A stretch of 32,270 nucleotides of DNA, taken from positions 1 through 32,270 of the forward strand of contig JAIYAV010000195.1 of NCBI GenBank assembly GCA_027488855.1, given 5' to 3'. This document shows positions 31,626 to 32,270 of this stretch, piece by piece. Each line of letters begins with the position of its first letter. Position 1 is the stretch's first letter. The DNA comes from Saprospiraceae bacterium. GTDB lineage: Bacteria > Bacteroidota > Bacteroidia > Chitinophagales > Saprospiraceae. A program made the position numbers and the translations under genes. A model generated the notes under the pieces. It saw nothing but the letters and a program-made list of their open reading frames with translations, searched no databases and was not told the origin of the DNA.

Positions 31626-32270
31626 TCACCCCGCCCCCTCATGCAATTCCGCCCCATTGTTCCGTACCGAATTCACCAAGTCCGATACCTGATACATCTT
31701 CAACACCCCATCCCCTGGCGTATGCAACATCCCCTCAATCAAAGCGGAATTCCGTTCTTCCAGCCACAATTGTCGTGATTCCCGATCCGGCAGCACTAGC
31801 GGCATCCGATCATGTATCGGCATCATCTCCACATTCGGCCCAGTAGTAATGATGGAAAAACTGTGGATAACTTTCCCTTCCCCTCGCCAGGTTTCCCAAA
31901 TTCCGCCCATAACCAATAGCTCACCCTGAGTAGGTAAAATCCGAAAAGGCGTTTTGTTTTTGCCCTCTTTTTTCCACTCATAAAAACCATCTGCCAACAC
32001 CAAACAACGCCTTTGCCGGATGGCATTGCGAAAAGCTGGTTTTTCCAGCACTGTTTCTGACCGGGCATTGATCATTTTTCCGCCCATTTTTGGGTCATTG
32101 GACCAGGAGGGAATCAAGCCCCATTGAAACAATTGCAAGGCTCCCGGTGCCTGGTTGCTAATGACATAGGCCTGTTGGGTGGGCGCAATATTGTAGTTGT
32201 ACAGGAGTTCATCGTCCTCTACCTCAAGCGTAGTGCCCAGTTCAGCCTCAATTTTGGCTTTGGATGTGGA
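31626..32270 (-). CDS. SRAP-domain protein (HMCES/YedK-like), 5' end off the window
   Basis: A partial gene of 214 visible residues; the frame stays open to the right edge, so the start, which should read MCGR with the catalytic Cys2, is missing. NYNIAPTQQAYVI, WGLIPSW, INARSETV, FRNAIRQRRCLVLADGFYEW and IHDRMPLVLP are consecutive SRAP signatures. The protein forms a thiazolidine link to abasic sites in single-stranded DNA and shields them during replication. The visible part has the conserved Asn, Glu and His of the active site. It ends six bases from the glycosyltransferase stop and is transcribed leftward. Confidence 0.92.
   Translation of the reverse strand, partial: STSKAKIEAELGTTLEVEDDELLYNYNIAPTQQAYVISNQAPGALQLFQWGLIPSWSNDPKMGGKMINARSETVLEKPAFRNAIRQRRCLVLADGFYEWKKEGKNKTPFRILPTQGELLVMGGIWETWRGEGKVIHSFSIITTGPNVEMMPIHDRMPLVLPDRESRQLWLEERNSALIEGMLHTPGDGVLKMYQVSDLVNSVRNNGAELHEGAG

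Overview
The window looks like a chromosomal segment of a Bacteroidota member, most likely of the Saprospiria (Haliscomenobacter/Lewinella-like). That placement is inference from gene content and promoter style, not a database match. The clues are many copies of the Bacteroidota sigma-A promoter (TTG, 19-21 bp, TAnnTTTG), a Bacteroidota-type serine palmitoyltransferase for sphingolipids, a mevalonate-pathway decarboxylase, a fused aspartokinase/homoserine dehydrogenase, and Bacteroidota families such as DUF6155. Coding density is high. No tRNA, rRNA or CRISPR array lies inside the window.

Layout. (1) 1-515: three tandem leftward promoters and a leader resembling those in front of Bacteroidota 16S genes, so an rRNA operon probably lies just off the left edge. 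(2) 749-7543: a two-gene operon. The first gene is a 1341-aa protein with two cyclase domains, an AAA-type ATPase and TPRs, built like soluble adenylyl cyclase. The second is an exported TPR-CHAT protease-like protein with a C-terminal membrane anchor. (3) 7578-10752, leftward: a DUF3298-type lipoprotein, a decayed VapBC-like pair whose PIN toxin has lost its middle, a second antitoxin without a toxin, DUF6155 and an unknown protein. (4) 11193-13186: an AT-rich cassette with an SDR reductase, a DUF1330 protein and a divergent HxlR regulator, probably acquired. (5) 13473-16870: an XRE-Panacea protein, a 185-bp nested palindrome, and a DUF5682 protein without its usual partners. (6) 17142-18395: a lipoprotein serpin with an inhibitory-type hinge.

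(7) 18637-23546: the threonine operon thrA-thrB-thrC (aspartate to threonine), with a large inverted repeat between thrA and thrB. (8) 23193-24505: three perfect copies of the parS-like palindrome TGTTCCACGTGGAACA. One is inside thrC. The other two flank a small HUH transposase gene and are themselves part of inverted parS-hairpin-hairpin arms, which makes a REP/RAYT-like element. (9) 24596-32270: an exported M1 metallopeptidase, diphosphomevalonate decarboxylase, serine palmitoyltransferase, a Crp-like regulator, a GT1 glycosyltransferase and a 5'-truncated SRAP (HMCES/YedK) gene.

The most unusual items are the parS-containing arms around the transposase, the cyclase/CHAT operon with its complementary split active site, and the remnants of two toxin-antitoxin modules side by side.
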